Of a stretch of 64,000 nt of DNA, positions 50,245 to 64,000 are shown in pieces. The notes beneath the pieces are model-generated. The model was not told where the DNA came from. It searched no databases and saw only the letters and a list, made by a program, of their open reading frames with translations. The position numbers and the translations under genes are program-made. Within the stretch, counting starts at the first letter, position 1; every line of letters starts with the position of its first letter. This DNA comes from Cacajao melanocephalus (taxonomy: Eukaryota; Chordata; Mammalia; Primates; Pitheciidae). Location of the stretch: contig CAUYLG010065560.1 of NCBI GenBank assembly GCA_963573385.1, forward strand, positions 62,001 to 126,000, written 5' to 3'.

Positions 50245-50426
50245 AGATTCCAGAACCCTGAAAGGTTTGAGCTTTGCTGAACTTGCTCCCGACACTATTG
50301 GCGACGCACAGGGACACTACGTAGAAAGAGCTGTCTCCCTCTGGGACGGCCAACTGGCAGGAGAACTTCTGGGACTCCTGGGAATACTGGCATGGCTCCT
50401 GGAAGTCTTTGGCCGGACTGTTATCA
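50245..50426 (-). CDS. IL6R: IL6R exon 4, fibronectin domain D2
   Basis: This 182-bp exon lies between CATCTAACAG and AATCT|GTACGT. It completes Phe153 and encodes 60 residues (154-213), beginning DNSPAKDFQEPCQYSQESQK and ending KAQTFQGSGI. It carries Cys165 and Cys176, which form a disulfide in human, and Cys193, which pairs with Cys25 from exon 1. Position 211, an unpaired Cys in human, is Ser (codon TCT). The exon sits 287 bp from exon 5, the shortest intron of the gene. Confidence 0.95.
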
Positions 50427-50512
50427 CTGTTAGATGCAAAACAAGGGCAGGGCTCGTCTGTCAGTTTCTGTACAGACTCAAGAGGGGAGAGAAGGGGGAA
50501 GTAGAATCCTAG

Positions 50513-51257
<745 letters not shown>

Positions 51258-51358
51258 GGTTCTGTTAAGATTGAGAAAGAAATGTAAAATCTAGAGATGA
51301 ATAAACTAGCTGGATTTATAAATATATATAAACACGTAGTGCCTGGCACAAGAGGTGA

Positions 51359-51829
<471 letters not shown>

Positions 51830-52648
51830 CTAGACACCCAACAGAAATGCCACTCCAGAGACACAGAAAGTGCTAGAGGGGTTCTGGCAGGTGAGTCCAG
51901 AAAAGAATGCTGGGTGACTGAAGACATTCGAGGTGAGTCAGCCACCATCCCACCTGTCCTGGAAACCTGAGGCTTCACTCTCTTATGACACGTGTGGGCA
52001 TGTGAGGCCACGTCAGCCACTCACTCTGTGGCTGGGGTGACGAGTCTCCTCTAACTCAGGTTTCAACCCTGGGCTCCCGCTGAGTCCAGCACATGGGACA
52101 AACTCAACCTTCCCAGGCTGAATTAAAGCCCCCTTCCTCCTTCCCCCACCACCACCCAAACTTCCATCCAGCCACACTGGGAAGGCAGGGTCAGCGACTG
52201 CTCTACGTGTGTGCCCAGGCGGGGTGAGAGGGCAGGACTCAGTCTTACTGGCCTGCATCTCTCCCACTGCCCCAGCACCGCACCTGGTCCAAGGCGGAGG
52301 CTGAGCTCGCCCATGCCTGTGGAAGAATGAGTGAGCAGTACTGCAGTTGGGCAGGAGTATGAAAGCAGACACACCAGAGAAAAAGCTGAGCTCCCAGCAA
52401 TCCCTTTCCAGGGGCCTGTCTCTTCCAGGCCCTGCAGCATCTGGAGGTCTGGGTGGCACCTGAGTGGGCGCTGGGGCCCCTGAGGCTCTTGCAGCCAATT
52501 CCCCTGCCCTTTCCTCACTTCAAAGGTGCCCAGTGACCATGCTGACTCTTCAAAGCAGATGGAAGCAAAGGCCCGAGGCTGCTCCTGTGAGCGCTGCAAC
52601 ACCACACTCTCTCCCACTCCTGCTGTCAACATAGAAAGTATTCCAGTT

Positions 52649-52947
<299 letters not shown>

Positions 52948-53267
52948 TCAGAAATGACAGAGCTTTCCATGGGCTGGCCTGGGAAGCTGCCAGCCACCAT
53001 CTCTAACCTGCCTAATCTTGTCTATGGTACAAGCCTTTGAGGTACAAACCAAGACGTATCCTTCACTGGGCTGTGAAGTGGTCTGGGCTTGCAGCATAAG
53101 CTACAGGGGTAATGGCAGCTGCATCATTTGCAGATGGGTAATCTGCACTTTTCAGCACAGAAGACAGAGCAAAGCTGTAACTGCCAGGCTGCCCAGCAAC
53201 TCCGTGGAAACAGACCCAAGTGGGAGCCAAACTGCCCCGCTGAAGTCACTGCTCTGGCTTTCTGATC

Positions 53268-53935
53268 CAGTAGTCCTGCCTTATCTGAGGTCTTGCTTTC
53301 CAAGATTTCAGTTACCTGTGGTCAACTGCGGTCCAAAAATATTAAATGAAAAATTCCAGAAATTAGCACTTCAGAAGTTTTACACTGCCCACTGTTCTGA
53401 GAAGTGTGATGAAATTTCGTGCCGTCCCACCCAGGATGTGAATCATCGCTTTGTTCAGCATTCCTCTACTGTGCATGCCACCCGTCACTCAACCTGACAT
53501 CCACCACCACCATCACGGCTCGGTGATCCAGAGTGACCCAAAACAGGTGATCCTCCTTCTGACACATAGTCAGAAAGTCAGTAGTAACCTACCACTGAGT
53601 CACAATGCCTACGCGTCTTTCGCCTCCCTTCACCTCGTCATGCAGGCATTTCACGACCTTACATCACCACAAGAAGGGTGAGTACAGTAATAAGACATTT
53701 TGAGAAAGAGAGAGACCACATTCACATAACTTTTATTACAGTATGTTGTTAGCATTGTTCTATGTTATTATTAGTTGTTGTTAACCTCTTACCACACCTA
53801 ACTTTTAAATTAAGCTATCATAAGATATATCTTTAGAAAAACATAGTATATACAGGGTTCAGCACTATTTGCATTTTCAGGCATCCTCTAAGGGTCTTAG
53901 AACGTGTCCTCCTTGCCACGGTATTCTGATGACTG
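53268..53935 (+). mobile_element. TcMar-Tigger DNA transposon remnant (nonautonomous)
   Basis: CAGTAGTCCTGCCTTATCTG at the left and TCCTTGCCACGGTATTCTGA then TGACTG at the right are decayed terminal inverted repeats of a Tigger family. Between them are GTCAACTGCGGTCCAAAAAT and TATACAGGGTTCAGCACTAT, typical of Tigger/MER2-like elements. At about 670 bp it has no transposase frame. Confidence 0.78.
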
Positions 53936-54264
53936 AGAGCTCAAACTCAACTGCAAACCTCTGGACTAGGGAGACCGTGGCTCTGGGATGGAGACCGGCA
54001 AAACTGCAGAGGCAGATTTGTTTTCAGCATCTTCCACCTCCTCTACGTCCATGCCTGATCCCATCCCAGGTCTTCCCACGGGAAGCCATCTTCCAGTGAT
54101 GGCGCAGGGACCCCCATGCGGGTGTGACTTCTTGCGCCCCCAGCTCCCTCTCCCCTGCCCATCACCACTTTCTCTCGTGCCTTTATCATGGAAATAGGCT
54201 GAAATGCCCAGAGGCCCAGACACCGGTAATGGGCTGGCTGTCCTTCCCAGGGACATCTGCATGT

Positions 54265-54510
54265 TTTTAGAGCAACGCCCATAACCTTTGGACTTTGAAT
54301 GAAATCAGACAGATTGGGATTGAATTCCCAGCAGAGCCACTTACTAGCTAAGTGACCCAAACCCAGTTCATCAGTCTCTGGGCCTCAGTCTCTCCATCTG
54401 TTAAGTGAGAAAAATAATCCCCACTTCCCATAGGTGTTGTGATAACCAAGGTCAAGTGAATAGGACAAGGTTCGAAGCACAGTGACCAGCTCAGGGGGGC
54501 AGCCAAATGT
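54265..54510 (+). repeat. MIR in IL6R intron 3
   Basis: TTGAATTCCCAGCAGAGCCA, CTCAGTCTCTCCATCTGTTA and AGGTGTTGTGATAACCAAGG are MIR text. It lies close to exon 3. Confidence 0.65.
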
Positions 54511-54659
54511 AAATCTCAGTTCCCTCTCACCTCCTCTTCCTCAGCCTGAAGGAATTACTTCCTAATGATAACGTTTTGGAATCATCTGAACCAGCCCCTC
54601 TCTGGGGACCTTGGGAAGGAGGCAGCAGATATGCTCACAGCTCAGCCCAAGATACTTAC

Positions 54660-54783
54660 AACTTCCTCACCAACAGCACAGACTTGGTGGTCGTGGAGGG
54701 GGTGCTCCGAGGACTCCACTCACAAACAACGTTGCTGAGGGGGCTCTTCCGGAAGCAGGAGAGCTGGGGCTCCTCGGGAGGAA
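54660..54783 (-). CDS. IL6R: IL6R exon 3, start of cytokine-binding module
   Basis: This 124-bp exon lies between TCTCCTTTCAG and AAGTT|GTAAGT. It completes Val112 and encodes [20 protein letters not shown] then [20 protein letters not shown] (113-152). Cys121 and Cys132 make the first conserved disulfide of the cytokine-receptor module. Phase matches exons 2 and 4 exactly. It belongs to domain D2. Confidence 0.96.
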
Positions 54784-55094
54784 CTGAAAGGAGAGCATCG
54801 CAGGCGTGAGCAGGCGGGTGGGGATCCTGGGGCACACCTGACCTCGCAGGCAGGGCAGCCTCCCTTGGGAGGGGAGCACGTGGCTCAGTCTCTCGGCCCC
54901 AGCCCCGGAGCCAGTCAGGACCAGACACCATGGCCACAGTCAGCCACACGCGAATGGAATAGCCACTGGGAAATTAAAGGACACCAACGTCCTTGTGTCA
55001 GGCTGGGACACAAATCTGGGACAGGGGAAGGGAAGCACCCCAGGGCCAATTTGTCTTAAGAGGAGAGAGGATGATCAAAAAAAAAAAAAAAAAA

Positions 55095-55300
55095 AAAGGG
55101 CTTTGGAGTCACACAGACCTGGCTGTGTGGCCTCAGGCAAGTCCTAGCCACTCTTGAGTTTCCTCCAGTATGAAATAAACTGCTGATAATGAAATGATGA
55201 CAGTAATGATAAGCCTGCTTTCCCCGGCAGAGCTGCTGAAAGATTACAAGAGATACAGGAAGAAAGTGCCTTGGCATAGGGCTCGGCATGCGGGACACAG
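55095..55300 (+). repeat. MIR in IL6R intron 2
   Basis: TTTGGAGTCACACAGACCTG, GGCCTCAGGCAAGTCCTAGC and GAGCTGCTGAAAGATTACAA are MIR text over about 200 bases. It follows an A20 run at 55077-55098. Confidence 0.7.
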
Positions 55301-55512
55301 GTTCTAGGAAGTCTTTGTGTAGGTGTGAGGGAGCTAAGAACTTGCTAATTCTAAAAAAAATAAGGATAGATAATTTGAGAGCTTAGGATGTGTTATGCAG
55401 ACTTTTAGCACCACATGTGTGTGATACACACACACAGACACACACATATGCAAATTCACATATAACTCCTTTGCAACAGCTCTAAGGTAAGGTAATAAAA
55501 TTAACCATATAG

Positions 55513-55802
55513 GGTCGGGCGCAGTGGCTCACGCCTGTAATCCCAGCCCTTTGGGAGGCTGAGGCAGGTGGATCACAAGGTCAGGAGTTCAAAACCAGCC
55601 TGGCCAAGATAGTGAAACACCATCTCTACTAAAAATACAAAAATTAACCAGGCATGGTGGCAGTCGCCTGTAATCCCAGATACTTAGGAGGTTGAGGCAG
55701 AGAATTGCTTGAACCCAGGAGACAGAGGTTGCAGTGAGCTGAGTTTGCGCCACTGCACTCCAGCCTGGGCGACAGAGTGAGACTCCATCTCAAAAAAAAA
55801 AA
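55513..55802 (+). mobile_element. Alu in IL6R intron 2
   Basis: Full Alu GGTCGGGCGCAGTGGCTCAC with an A tail. Confidence 0.87.
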
Positions 55803-56143
55803 TTAACGTTATTTTGCCAAAGATGAAACTGAGGGGTGGAGAAGTGAAGCTGTGTGTGAAGGAGCAGGATTCAAACCCAGGCTCCCTGGCTCCGGGCCCC
55901 AGGCTATTCACCAGTTCACCAGAAGTCCTAACTCCCAAAGCCAACGTTCCCCATCAGTCAGACGCCCCACCCAGCCGCAGTCTTGGCCGACATCTAGCTG
56001 GCAGACACTGGTGGGCCTTCCCCAGAATTCTTGAGCCAAGGAAATGGCAGGAGTTTGAAGGTTCAGACAGGGACTGTCTCTGGAATGCACAGGGCCTCAT
56101 TTCTTATGGGAACTGTCTCCGGGAGTTCTGAGGCACAACTCAC

Positions 56144-56392
56144 CATCCACCAGCAAGTGCAGAGTCCCAGCTGGGCGGCCGGCCCGGTAGCAGGAATAGT
56201 TTCCAGAGTCTTGGAGCTGCACCGACCTCAAAAGCAGCCTCCTTCCCACTCCAACCCATCTGCCGGGGTGGGCACCTGCAGCCGGCTTTCCGAGCACCCA
56301 GTCAACAGTGGCATTATCTGCCAGCTCTCCCCCGGGGCAGGTCAGGGTCACGCTGTCTCCTGGCAGGCTGGTCAGCACGCCTCTCGCCACCT
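56144..56392 (-). CDS. IL6R: IL6R exon 2, Ig-like domain D1
   Basis: This 249-bp exon lies between CTTCCCAG and GATG|GTGAGT. It completes Glu29 and encodes 82 residues (30-111), from VARGVLTSLPGD to GTLHLLVD. It is the N-terminal Ig-like domain, with the core disulfide Cys47-Cys96, the Trp between them and the DSGNYSCYR motif. Sequons at Asn55 (NAT) and Asn93 (NYS) are present. I count about 11 differences from remembered human sequence in 82 residues, so this is the fastest-changing extracellular exon here. D1 is not required for IL-6 binding in human. Exon 1, with Cys25, is outside the window. Confidence 0.96.
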
Positions 56393-56599
56393 CTGGGAAG
56401 GGAGGAGACACTCGGTAAGCCCACGGCCACTGAAGAAGGGGCTTCGTTCTGATCTGAGGAAGCCACGAGAGGCCTCAGTGCTAATCATGAAGGGGTCCAG
56501 GCCGCCGTCACCTCTGCCTGGATTGGGGCAGCAGTCTCCTGTGGCACTCTCCCACCTGGTCCCCACCATTCAGCTGCCTGGGAGAGCATTCTGAAGCCA

Positions 56600-57050
56600 C
56601 GATCCAGCCACCCCACTCCCTGGATTAGAAAACCCTTCAAGGGCCTGCCACTGTCCACAGGATGAAGTCCCCGCTCCTCAGTGTGGCCTGCACAGCCCTG
56701 CTGTCCTTGGAGGCCTCATCTCTCACCACTCCTTAGAACGTGTGGAGCCTTCCCCTCAGCTCCCCTCGCTCTCCTCCTCACACTCGTTCTTCCCACGTCA
56801 TCCCACGAACCCCTCCTCCTATTCCAGGTCTCGGCCTAAACATCGCTTCCGCTCCACCAGCTGCACGAGGCCCTCATTCAGCACTACGTCACGCACACGC
56901 TGCCATGTAATTACCAATCCCGTGTCTCTCTTCCCCTCGAGACTCCAAGCACCACAGAAATAGCACCCTGCTTTGTTCTCCGTTATACCCCAGTGCCCAG
57001 GACGCTGCCTGGCCCATGGCAGGGGCCTGCTGAGCACCTGATGAATGTGT
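56600..57050 (+). repeat. L2 remnant in IL6R intron 1
   Basis: CACAGGATGAAGTCCCCGCT, TGGCCTGCACAGCCCTG and CCTGGCCCATGGCAGGGGCC then TGAATGAATGC are L2-type text, aligned by eye. Confidence 0.5.
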
Positions 57051-57690
57051 GAATGAATGCACGCCTGTAGGGATGAATGCCAGGGACCCAAGTACACAAT
57101 TGCACAGGAGGTCTCCGAATGCAGGGTCTTCATGGCAGAATGCTCGTTGTACAGGTGGTAACGGAGGCCCAGACGAATCAGGAGGCTGGCCCAGATGCAC
57201 AGCTGGGGTGGGAACCAGGGCTTCTGATTCCTTGCTCCATGCTCCCTCCAGTACCCTGCATTACCGACTAAACCACGTAGAGCAATGCTGTGTTTACTCC
57301 AGGGACCAAACCACAAGGTTAAAAAAAATGCATTCTCTAAAAAAAAAAAACAAAACCAAAAAAATGCATTCTCCACCCCTTGAAAAAAAATTGGGTGTAT
57401 TCTCCTACTCAAGAAAAAAGAGATTAAAGATTAAAGGAACAAGTTAACTATTTTTGGGCAGAGGTTATAGATTCATAGAATCTAAGATAAAAATTAGCCC
57501 AACCACCTTGGACTCATTTATTAACCAATCAATCAAATTAGTCCAACCAGCTAAGGAAACAGAGGTCAGGGAACACAGCCAGTTTTCATGTAAGCACACT
57601 TGGTCCTTCAAACCAAATGCATAACCATTCATCAGCAAGCAGTAGCAATAAATCTGGCCAAAGATTTCAGAGAGGACCAACAGCCACTGA

Positions 57691-58113
<423 letters not shown>

Positions 58114-58398
58114 CCTTTTTTTTTTTAAAATATACGAAGTCTCGCTCTGTCTCCCAGGCTAGAGTGCAATGGCGAGTGATCTCTGCTCACTACAACTTCC
58201 ACCTCCCGGGTTCAAGCAGTTCTGCCTCAGCCTCCCGAATAGCTGAGACTACAAGCACATGCCACCATGCCTGGCTAATTTTTGTATTTTTAGTAGAGAC
58301 AAGGTTTCATCATATTGGCCAGGCTGGTCTCAAACTCCTGACCTTGTGATCTGCCTGCCCTGGCCTTCCAAAGTGCATGAGCACCATGTCCGGCTACT
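58114..58398 (-). mobile_element. Alu in IL6R intron 1
   Basis: Second reversed Alu immediately after the previous one, ending GAGCACCATGTCCGGC. Confidence 0.84.
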
Positions 58399-59052
58399 TA
58401 TGAGGCATTTTAATCTCATATTTGGCAAACTGTCCTTCCTTTCACCCCATCCAAGGTGGCTGTCAGAGGAGGGAATAAGGATCAGTGACTCCCAGGCAGA
58501 TAACACCCCCAAAGCTGGGGGAGGCTGGAGTCCACACTGGCTACTGGCCACAGTTCAGGGACAGGGACATAGGCATCAAAGGGATAGAGACAGCTCTGCC
58601 TGGCATTGGGCCCTGCCTAGCTATACAGATGTCCTTCCCTCTCACTTTAACACCTGGAGCCAGAGTCCTCCTCCCTGGTACCCTCTGCCCCAAGGCTGGC
58701 AGAAAAGGGACAAATACGAGGCCAGCATGGCAGTCAGTCATCTAAGGTTTTCTCTCATCACCACCAGAGCCCTGGAGCTCGGGTAAGAAAGCTGGCTGAA
58801 TTGTCACCTTGCAGCCAGGCGAGTTTGGGCAGGTTCCTGAGACCCCTATGGCCTTACTTTCCCCCACGGTGGGCAAGTCCTATGTTTAATAAACATTCGA
58901 GGAGGCTGCAGCAGCCAGGCACCAGCGAGTAATACACACACAATCAAGCATCCCAGAGACCCTGCCCTGAGAGATGGGAGAGGCATTTGCTGCTGCAAGA
59001 GCAGGACACGTCACACAGTACTCTCCTGGTCCTCAGCAAAATCTGAGTCCCA

Positions 59053-59352
59053 GCTGGGCGCGATGGCTCACACCTGTAATCTCAGCACTTTGGGAGCCCG
59101 AGGCAGGTGGATCACCTGAGTTCGAGAGTTCGAGACCAGCCTGGCGAACATGCTGAAATCACGTCTCTACTAAAAATACAAAAATTAGCCAGGCATGGTG
59201 GCACATGCCTGTAATTCCGGCCATTCAGGAGGCTAAGGCAGGAGAATCACTTGAACCTGGGAGGCGGAGTTTGCAGCAAGTCAAGATCATGCCACTGCAC
59301 TCTAGCCTAGGCAACAGAGCGAGACTCCATCTCAAAAAAAAAAAAAAAAAAA
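59053..59352 (+). mobile_element. Alu in IL6R intron 1
   Basis: Full Alu with an A20 tail. AAAATCTGAGTCC occurs on both sides. Confidence 0.87.
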
Positions 59353-59830
59353 TCTGAGTCCTTAGAAGGTGAAGTTCACTGAGGGCAATAAGGGAGGACT
59401 GCTCTTGCCCAGAGGGCTTGAAAGGGTTATGAAAAGCCCCAATTACAGCATAGCTTTCACATAGAATCTTCAAGAATGTATTTTTAGCATTGCAAACATT
59501 GTTTTTTAATGCATTACATAATATTGAATACATGTAAATTCATATATGTAATGTACGTAAAAGCTACATACATAAAAGTTAATTTATGAAGCATAAAATA
59601 CCCAGGAGACCCCAGCAACCTAAAAACTACCACAGTCATTGTCTCTGAAGCTTCCCCTCGGCTTCCCCATCTTCCGGCCTTTCCATCTACACAGTGTTAC
59701 ATTTTGAGTTTATCACTTCTTTACTTTTAAAAATAGGTTCACTACCCATGGACCTCTACATTTTTCTTAATTTTGCTTCATTTTTGAGCTTTATATAAAT
59801 GATAAATGGTTTGAACACAGTCTTTTGTGA

Positions 59831-60811
<981 letters not shown>

Positions 60812-61138
60812 TCATTTATATGTCTCTATGATTCAGTGACATGTAGATGTACTTCATTCATTTTCACTGCTATGTAATATTCCATCGTGTGACCCTATCA
60901 TTCTCTCATTGAGGGAGGTTTGGGGTCATTCTCAGTGTTTTGTCATATCAAAGAGGGTGGCTATCAACTTTCTCATGACCCAGTGCACTTGCCCAAGAAC
61001 TTCCCTAAGAGTGAAACTGCTGGTGTTGGCATGTGTGTGACATGTGCCCCTTTCCTTCACAACTGAACACACGGTCCAGTGCGTTTAACTCCAATGCGCC
61101 CCTGATGGAGGCAGCAGTTCACCGCATCCAGTCCACAT

Positions 61139-61276
61139 CTTTTTTTTTTTTTTTTTTTTATAGACGGGGTTTCACCATGTTGGTCAGGCTGGTCTCGAAC
61201 TCCCAACCTCAGGTGATCCGCCCGCCCTGGCCTCCAGAGTGCTTGGATTACAGGCGTGAGCCACCACGCCTGGCCT
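61139..61276 (-). mobile_element. Short Alu monomer with target duplication
   Basis: T run, then TAGACGGGGTTTCACCATGT to GAGCCACCACGCCTGGCC, about 135 bases. CAGTCCACATCTT occurs on both sides (61129 and 61277), so it integrated as a short copy. Confidence 0.86.
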
Positions 61277-61289
61277 CAGTCCACATCTT

Positions 61290-63095
61290 GAAGTCCATCA
61301 GGGCCTGAATGTGGTTACGTATGGAAGACGTGTCGACACTCCTAATCACTGCATCAATATTTCCACTGTTTCGTTTTCCACTTGATAAAGCAGCTGTGAA
61401 GATAAAACCTAACACAGACTTCAAGTTCCTGCACAAATGACAAACTTGTAGGAACAAAGATGGAAACAGTGCCCAAAGAGAACCGCTCCCAGTGCGATGC
61501 TTGTAATATGCCTTCCTCAGCTGATAAGCAGGGATCGGAATTCACAGGGCAGTCTAGGAGCACAACACACAACAGACACAAGTGCAGCTTGCATGGAAGT
61601 CTAAGGCAGGGGTCAAGGACCACATGTGGCTCCTCCGATCACTGGCACTTTTCACGTGTCACAGTCCTCAACTCTATAAAGGTCCCTTCCCCAACCATGG
61701 CGACACTATAAGCTCCTGGCCGCCACTCATGAGAGAACTCAGTAGGTGCTTAACGCATGTTTGTTGAATATAGGGCATGTAAGGGGTGCCCACAGGGACA
61801 GGGTCTCGGCACCAAAAACTCCCAGGAGCACGGTTCACAGGTGAAGGGGTCTGAGTGGTGCCCTCTCATGTTGTGTGATGGGCAGGCCCCATGTGGGGGA
61901 GCAGAGGAGCCCGCTGAGGCAAGAAAATAGATGCCTGGAGGCAGAGGAAGCTCTCTTTTCTGCTTCTGCCTTTGCCGGATCCAATAAATACGTCTTTCTG
62001 GTTACTTCCTCTTCCCCAGTTCAGCGGGAAGCTCTTGCCACGTTTAGCGGCTGGCCTGAACAATTACAGGGGGTGTTCTGCTCCTGCAGGCACTAACGAT
62101 GGCCAGAGAATCTGAGCAGCTCAGAGAAATACCAAATAAAAATACTTTTTTTTTTTTCCCTTTTCCACAAAAGCAGAGCTGCAGGGAGCAACATAATGGC
62201 CACTTCCTCTGCCAAGGAACTTAAGTAATGGTTTTCTGAACCTTTGAAACTGAGTCACTATTTTTTAGAATAGGGAATGATTAATTATAAACCACCCATT
62301 GGCCAGTACTGCCTGTCACAGCCCCGCTTCAAAATATACTTCTTCTAGGACCTGTGAACGATACTGCATTAACTATGCTTTTAAAAGCACTGTATGCAGA
62401 ATGATCAAAGAAATACTCACAGAGCAAAGACCACAAGAAAACATACTTGCTAAAGTCAGGGTGAGCCGCACTGCCCTCCCCTCCCACCCACTCACCCCTC
62501 TGCCTGCTGACCCAAATCTCTCACTTAGTACCCCTGACACCAGGGTGGCAGTGGGGAAGCCCCATGCGTGACTCTCAGAATAAGTAACATTCACAGAAGC
62601 GTCCTCTAAATACCGCTGCCCTCCTCTCCAAATGATGGTGCTAGAGGTGATTTCTTTCTCTTTCCTGCGTCTTTCTGTTGTTTTTGCATTTTCTGTAAGT
62701 TGCCTGTGTTGCCCTTATAATGAATATATGTATTTAATTAAACAAGCTGCATAGCCCGGGACTGTCTGAGTTAGGATTTCTAGGAAGGAGGGAGAGGGTA
62801 CAGCAGAGCACAGTGGGCACTGAGGGATGGGGGGGATGAGGAATGGTTTTTCAAAATAAACAGCTTCTGAGCACCTTCAGGCAAGAGAGTGCCACCTTGC
62901 CCTTGCAGCGCTTAGTTCTGTCACTGTCACTGCATTCTGCACCCATATCCCAGCCTTCCCCTGTAGGCCTGATTCCTTGGTGGACACAAGACACCATCCT
63001 TGGGCTCAGCCTTGATTCCTCCCATCTGTCCCTGTTTTACTGTTCCCTGGTAATCTGCTGGGGCCCTCCCTAAGTAGGCCATACCAAAGAGAAGG
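61290..63095. other. IL6R: Single-copy part of IL6R intron 1
   Basis: No coding signal was found on either strand. Only a short L2/MIR-type scrap near 61730-61790 (GTAGGTGCTTAACGCATGTT) is visible. Confidence 0.5.
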
Positions 63096-63102
63096 GCCAA
63101 AA

Positions 63103-63882
<780 letters not shown>

Positions 63883-64000
63883 TCATGTGTCCCTGAGCAA
63901 TTGCTCAGCATTTAGAGCCGGGATTGCAAGCCTATACCTGTCCTTCCTCAAGAATTCAAGAATTTTTGTGCACCCATAATGTGCAAGATCAGAAGTTCCT

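Noticed and set aside
53018..53497. Open frame of 159 codons on + in IL6R intron 3
   Set aside because: Most of it is noncoding end sequence of the Tigger-type element. It has no transposase motif.

Overview
This is a 64 kb piece of a primate nuclear genome: several dozen Alu copies, older L1M, L2, MIR and TcMar-Tigger remnants, and two vertebrate genes recognisable from exons with good splice signals. The genes are the 3' end of SHE (SH2-domain adaptor, + strand) and exons 2-10 of IL6R (interleukin-6 receptor alpha, - strand). They converge tail to tail. From memory this is the arrangement of human chromosome 1q21.3, shown here reverse-complemented. The IL6R protein differs from my recollection of human IL6R at about one residue in eight in the Ig-domain exon, more than I would expect for an ape or Old World monkey. 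I therefore suspect a New World monkey, but cannot prove it.

Layout. 1-5815: last three coding exons of SHE (3296-3452, 3918-4037, 5629-5815), encoding most of the linker and the complete C-terminal SH2 domain. 5816 to about 10.7 kb: probable SHE 3'UTR. 10.7-19.8 kb: intergenic DNA with Alus, an L1M fragment and a 5'-truncated RPL32 processed pseudogene. 19.8-24.3 kb: long IL6R 3'UTR containing Alus in both orientations. 24.3-56.4 kb: IL6R exons 10 to 2 (24302-24548, 31291-31384, 35812-35881, 37315-37361, 48852-48993, 49791-49957, 50245-50426, 54660-54783, 56144-56392). 56.4-64 kb: part of IL6R intron 1; exon 1, the signal peptide and the promoter lie outside.

All exon phases fit without a frameshift. 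If exon 1 encodes 29 residues as in human, the protein is 468 residues and colinear with human IL6R. It keeps the Ig domain, two fibronectin-III domains with WSEWS, a stalk, one membrane span and a short tail.

Most notable: (i) the exon-9-skipped (soluble receptor) reading frame lacks the early stop known in human and would run for 56 mostly basic residues instead of 10; (ii) the shedding stalk has gained an N-glycosylation sequon and lost acidic residues; (iii) unpaired Cys211 is Ser; (iv) short Alu left-arm SINEs with clean target duplications, possibly a platyrrhine-type family; (v) inverted Alus in the IL6R 3'UTR; (vi) an 18-bp inverted repeat bracketing an Alu fragment. I found no unknown multi-gene system, CRISPR array or RNA gene.
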